6,712 nucleotides of DNA from an uncultured Enterocloster sp. (GTDB taxonomy: Bacteria > Bacillota > Clostridia > Lachnospirales > Lachnospiraceae). The first letter of the stretch is position 1. Every line of letters starts with the position of its first letter. The stretch spans positions 1 through 6,712 of the forward strand of contig CALWMT010000150.1 of assembly GCA_944382045.1 (NCBI GenBank), given 5' to 3'. The notes below the pieces were generated by a model that worked only from the letters and a program-made list of their open reading frames with translations, did no database searches and was not told the origin of the DNA. Positions 5,565-6,712 of this stretch are shown in pieces. The translations under genes were made by a program, and so were the position numbers.

Positions 5565-6365
5565 ATGGCGGCATTTACAGAGCAGCAGATGAAGGAATTT
5601 TCCATGGCAAAATATTATTCCCTGGAGGGGCAGACGGCAGTGGTGACCGGCGGTTCCACCGGGCTTGGCCTGGCCATTACCCGGTGCCTGATAAGCTCCG
5701 GCGCCAAGGTGGCGGTGCTCAGCATGGAAAGCGAGGAGCAGGCTGTGGAGGCCCTTAAGGAGTTCGGGGAAAAGGCGGTCTATTACCGGTTTAACATCAC
5801 GGAGACGGACAAGACCCAGGCCATGGCGGACAGGATCGTGGCGGAGCAGGGCCCGGTGAGCATTCTGGTGAACAATGCGGGGAACCACTGCAAGAAGTTT
5901 ATCTGGGACATGAGCGTGGAGGAGTACGTAAATGTGCTCAATGTCCACCTGGTAGGCGCATTTGCCCTGACAAAGGCCCTGGTGCCCCAGATGAAGGAGC
6001 TGGGCCGCGGCCGTATTCTGTTCCAGGCCAGCATGACCAGCTACATCGGGCAGCCCCAGGTGGCGGGCTACTCCACGGCCAAGGCCGGATATCTTGGCCT
6101 TATCCACACCCTGACCGCGGAGCTTGCGGAGTACGGCATCACAGTGAATGCCATTGCGCCCGGCTGGATTGACACCCCCATGTTCCACAAGGCCACGGAC
6201 AACGACGCGCCTCGTCTGGCGAAGATTATGGGCCGAATCCCGGCAAAGACCGTGGGTGATCCCATGGATGTGGGAATGTGCGCGGCATTTTTGTGCAGCG
6301 AGGCGGCTCGCTATATCAGCGGAACCTGCGTGCCGGTTGACGGCGGCGCGCTGATTGGATTTTAA
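5565..6365 (+). CDS. Short-chain dehydrogenase/reductase (classical SDR)
   Basis: A 266-residue cytoplasmic NAD(P)-dependent oxidoreductase of classical SDR length. TGGSTGLG (28-35) is the dinucleotide-binding TGxxxGxG motif, NNAG (103-106) is the structural motif, and the catalytic set is Asn126, Ser156, Tyr169 and Lys173 (YSTAK). PGWIDTPM (199-206) and the VDGG ending near the C terminus are typical. It lies last in the operon, 18 nt after the large subunit, so it probably oxidises or reduces a hydroxyl/keto group of the same sugar acid, as gluconate 5-dehydrogenase or KduD-type enzymes do. The substrate and NAD versus NADP preference cannot be read safely. The start is uncertain: AGGAGG (5549-5554) favours ATG 5565 over TTG 5559, while ATG 5604, with its own GAAGGA, gives the more usual N terminus (MAKYYSLEG). 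A terminator follows at 6409. Confidence 0.95.
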   Translation: MAAFTEQQMKEFSMAKYYSLEGQTAVVTGGSTGLGLAITRCLISSGAKVAVLSMESEEQAVEALKEFGEKAVYYRFNITETDKTQAMADRIVAEQGPVSILVNNAGNHCKKFIWDMSVEEYVNVLNVHLVGAFALTKALVPQMKELGRGRILFQASMTSYIGQPQVAGYSTAKAGYLGLIHTLTAELAEYGITVNAIAPGWIDTPMFHKATDNDAPRLAKIMGRIPAKTVGDPMDVGMCAAFLCSEAARYISGTCVPVDGGALIGF

Positions 6366-6408
6366 TTACACATTTGCTGCGGGGAAAAGAGCTTGGGGCG
6401 GCGAGCTG

Positions 6409-6456
6409 CGGAAAGGGAGACAGTACAAAATTTGTGCTTCTCTCTTTCCGTTTTTT
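6409..6456 (+). terminator. Strong Rho-independent terminator of the sugar-acid operon
   Basis: CGGAAAGGGAGA (6409-6420) pairs with TCTCTCTTTCCG region 6439-6450 (11 Watson-Crick pairs and one G-U). Beyond a bulged C the stem continues as AGTACAA (6422-6428) with TTTGTGCT bases 6432-6438. Six T residues (6451-6456) follow directly. It lies 44 bp after the SDR stop. Confidence 0.93.
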
Positions 6457-6457
6457 C

Positions 6458-6486
6458 TTGCGGTGTCCTGTATCTCGTGTTATGAT
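6458..6486 (+). promoter_or_regulatory. Promoter of the next gene
   Basis: TTGCGG (6458-6463), a 17-bp spacer and TATGAT (6481-6486) form a SigA-like promoter directly after the terminator. The -10 matches at 5 of 6 and the -35 at 3 of 6. The start would fall near 6493. Confidence 0.55.
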
Positions 6487-6674
6487 AAGTCCATCAAAAA
6501 CCTTTAATCCTATTTAATTCTCGGCCGCAAAGGCCTCTGTCAGTCATTTCCGGTGTCATATCTTTTAGCTGCAGCTCGGACTGCCGCGAAAAAGGATCCT
6601 TCGATTTCGAAACTATCCCGGACAGAGATTTACAGAAAGGAAAAAATGCTGTATGATGAAAGGAGAAAATGCTT
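6487..6674 (+). other. Leader region of about 180 nt, no recognised element
   Basis: Between the predicted start near 6493 and the next gene there is no convincing gene. Visible structure includes perfect 10-bp palindromes AGCTGCAGCT (6567-6576) and AAGGATCCTT (6592-6601), a GCC/GGC mini-hairpin (6524-6535) and GCAG/CTGC arms (6571-6574, 6581-6584). I recognise no riboswitch or T-box signature and no terminator-like stem with a U-tract. Confidence 0.3.
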
Positions 6675-6712
6675 ATGGGCAAAATGGCAGCGAGACGAAG
6701 CTATAAGGACAG
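6675..6712 (+). CDS. Start of an unidentified gene (3' end outside window)
   Basis: AAAGGAG (6659-6665) lies 9 nt before an ATG at 6675 whose frame stays open to the window edge, beginning MGKMAARRSYKD. Twelve codons are too few to assign a family; the residues are basic. An in-frame ATG at 6669 is only 3 nt from the ribosome site. A competing frame from ATG 6646 (MLYDERRK) is also open to the edge but has a weaker, closer ribosome site. Confidence 0.45.
   Translation, partial: MGKMAARRSYKD

Noticed and set aside
5451..6188. 245-codon minus-strand open frame
   Set aside because: It is antisense to the SDR gene; the high His/Arg/Gly content is typical of a shadow frame in GC-rich coding DNA.
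6494..6682. 62-codon minus-strand open frame in the terminal gap
   Set aside because: It has no recognisable domain and runs against the predicted promoter and the start of the downstream gene.
1..6712. CRISPR array, tRNA/rRNA genes, insertion sequences, phage or toxin-antitoxin genes
   Set aside because: No regularly spaced repeats, transposase or integrase motifs, or tRNA/rRNA signatures were seen; the content is ordinary metabolic and regulatory genes.

Overview
The window looks like chromosomal DNA from an anaerobic, moderately GC-rich member of the Firmicutes, most likely a gut-type Lachnospiraceae/Clostridia. The grounds are strong AGGAGG-type ribosome binding sites, SigA-like promoters in AT-rich gaps, U-tailed hairpin terminators, an [FeFe]-hydrogenase and a LacI-family regulator beside a sugar-acid gene set. 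The taxon is inferred from style and content and cannot be proved here.

Layout. Positions 2-604 carry the 3' end of an [FeFe]-hydrogenase gene, closed by a hairpin terminator (634-674). An AT-rich gap (605-865) holds a near-consensus promoter (TTTACA, 17 bp, TATAAT) with an AAAACGTTTT palindrome on its expected start point, and a longer copy of that palindrome about 188 bp upstream. The promoter drives an enolase-superfamily (mandelate racemase subgroup) dehydratase (866-1990). A LacI-family repressor gene (3071-2001, minus strand) ends 10 bp from it, tail to tail. The repressor's own promoter lies in a 113-bp divergent gap shared with a plus-strand operon. That operon encodes an RraA/HMG-aldolase-like protein (3185-3892), a split UxaA/altronate-dehydratase-type enzyme (small SAF subunit 3909-4232, large subunit 4326-5546) and a short-chain dehydrogenase (5565-6365). 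It ends at a strong terminator (6409-6456). A new promoter (6458-6486), a leader of about 180 nt and the first codons of another gene (6675-6712) close the window.

How the genes may work together (inference). Two dehydratases of unrelated folds, a likely pyruvate-type aldolase and an NAD(P)-dependent oxidoreductase form a plausible catabolic module for a sugar acid or uronate derivative. The SDR would interconvert keto and hydroxy forms, the dehydratases would make 2-keto-3-deoxy acids, and the RraA-like protein would cleave to pyruvate plus an aldehyde. The LacI-type protein is the likely substrate-responsive switch. The substrate cannot be named from sequence, and no transporter is visible. 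The hydrogenase fragment belongs to a separate fermentative hydrogen-metabolism unit.

Most unusual points: the 93-nt gap between the split dehydratase subunits, which holds an 11-bp hairpin inside a stop/start-overlapping 29-codon reading frame; a KxH in place of KxK in the enolase-superfamily enzyme; and a LacI recognition helix with His-Phe where Ser-Arg is usual.
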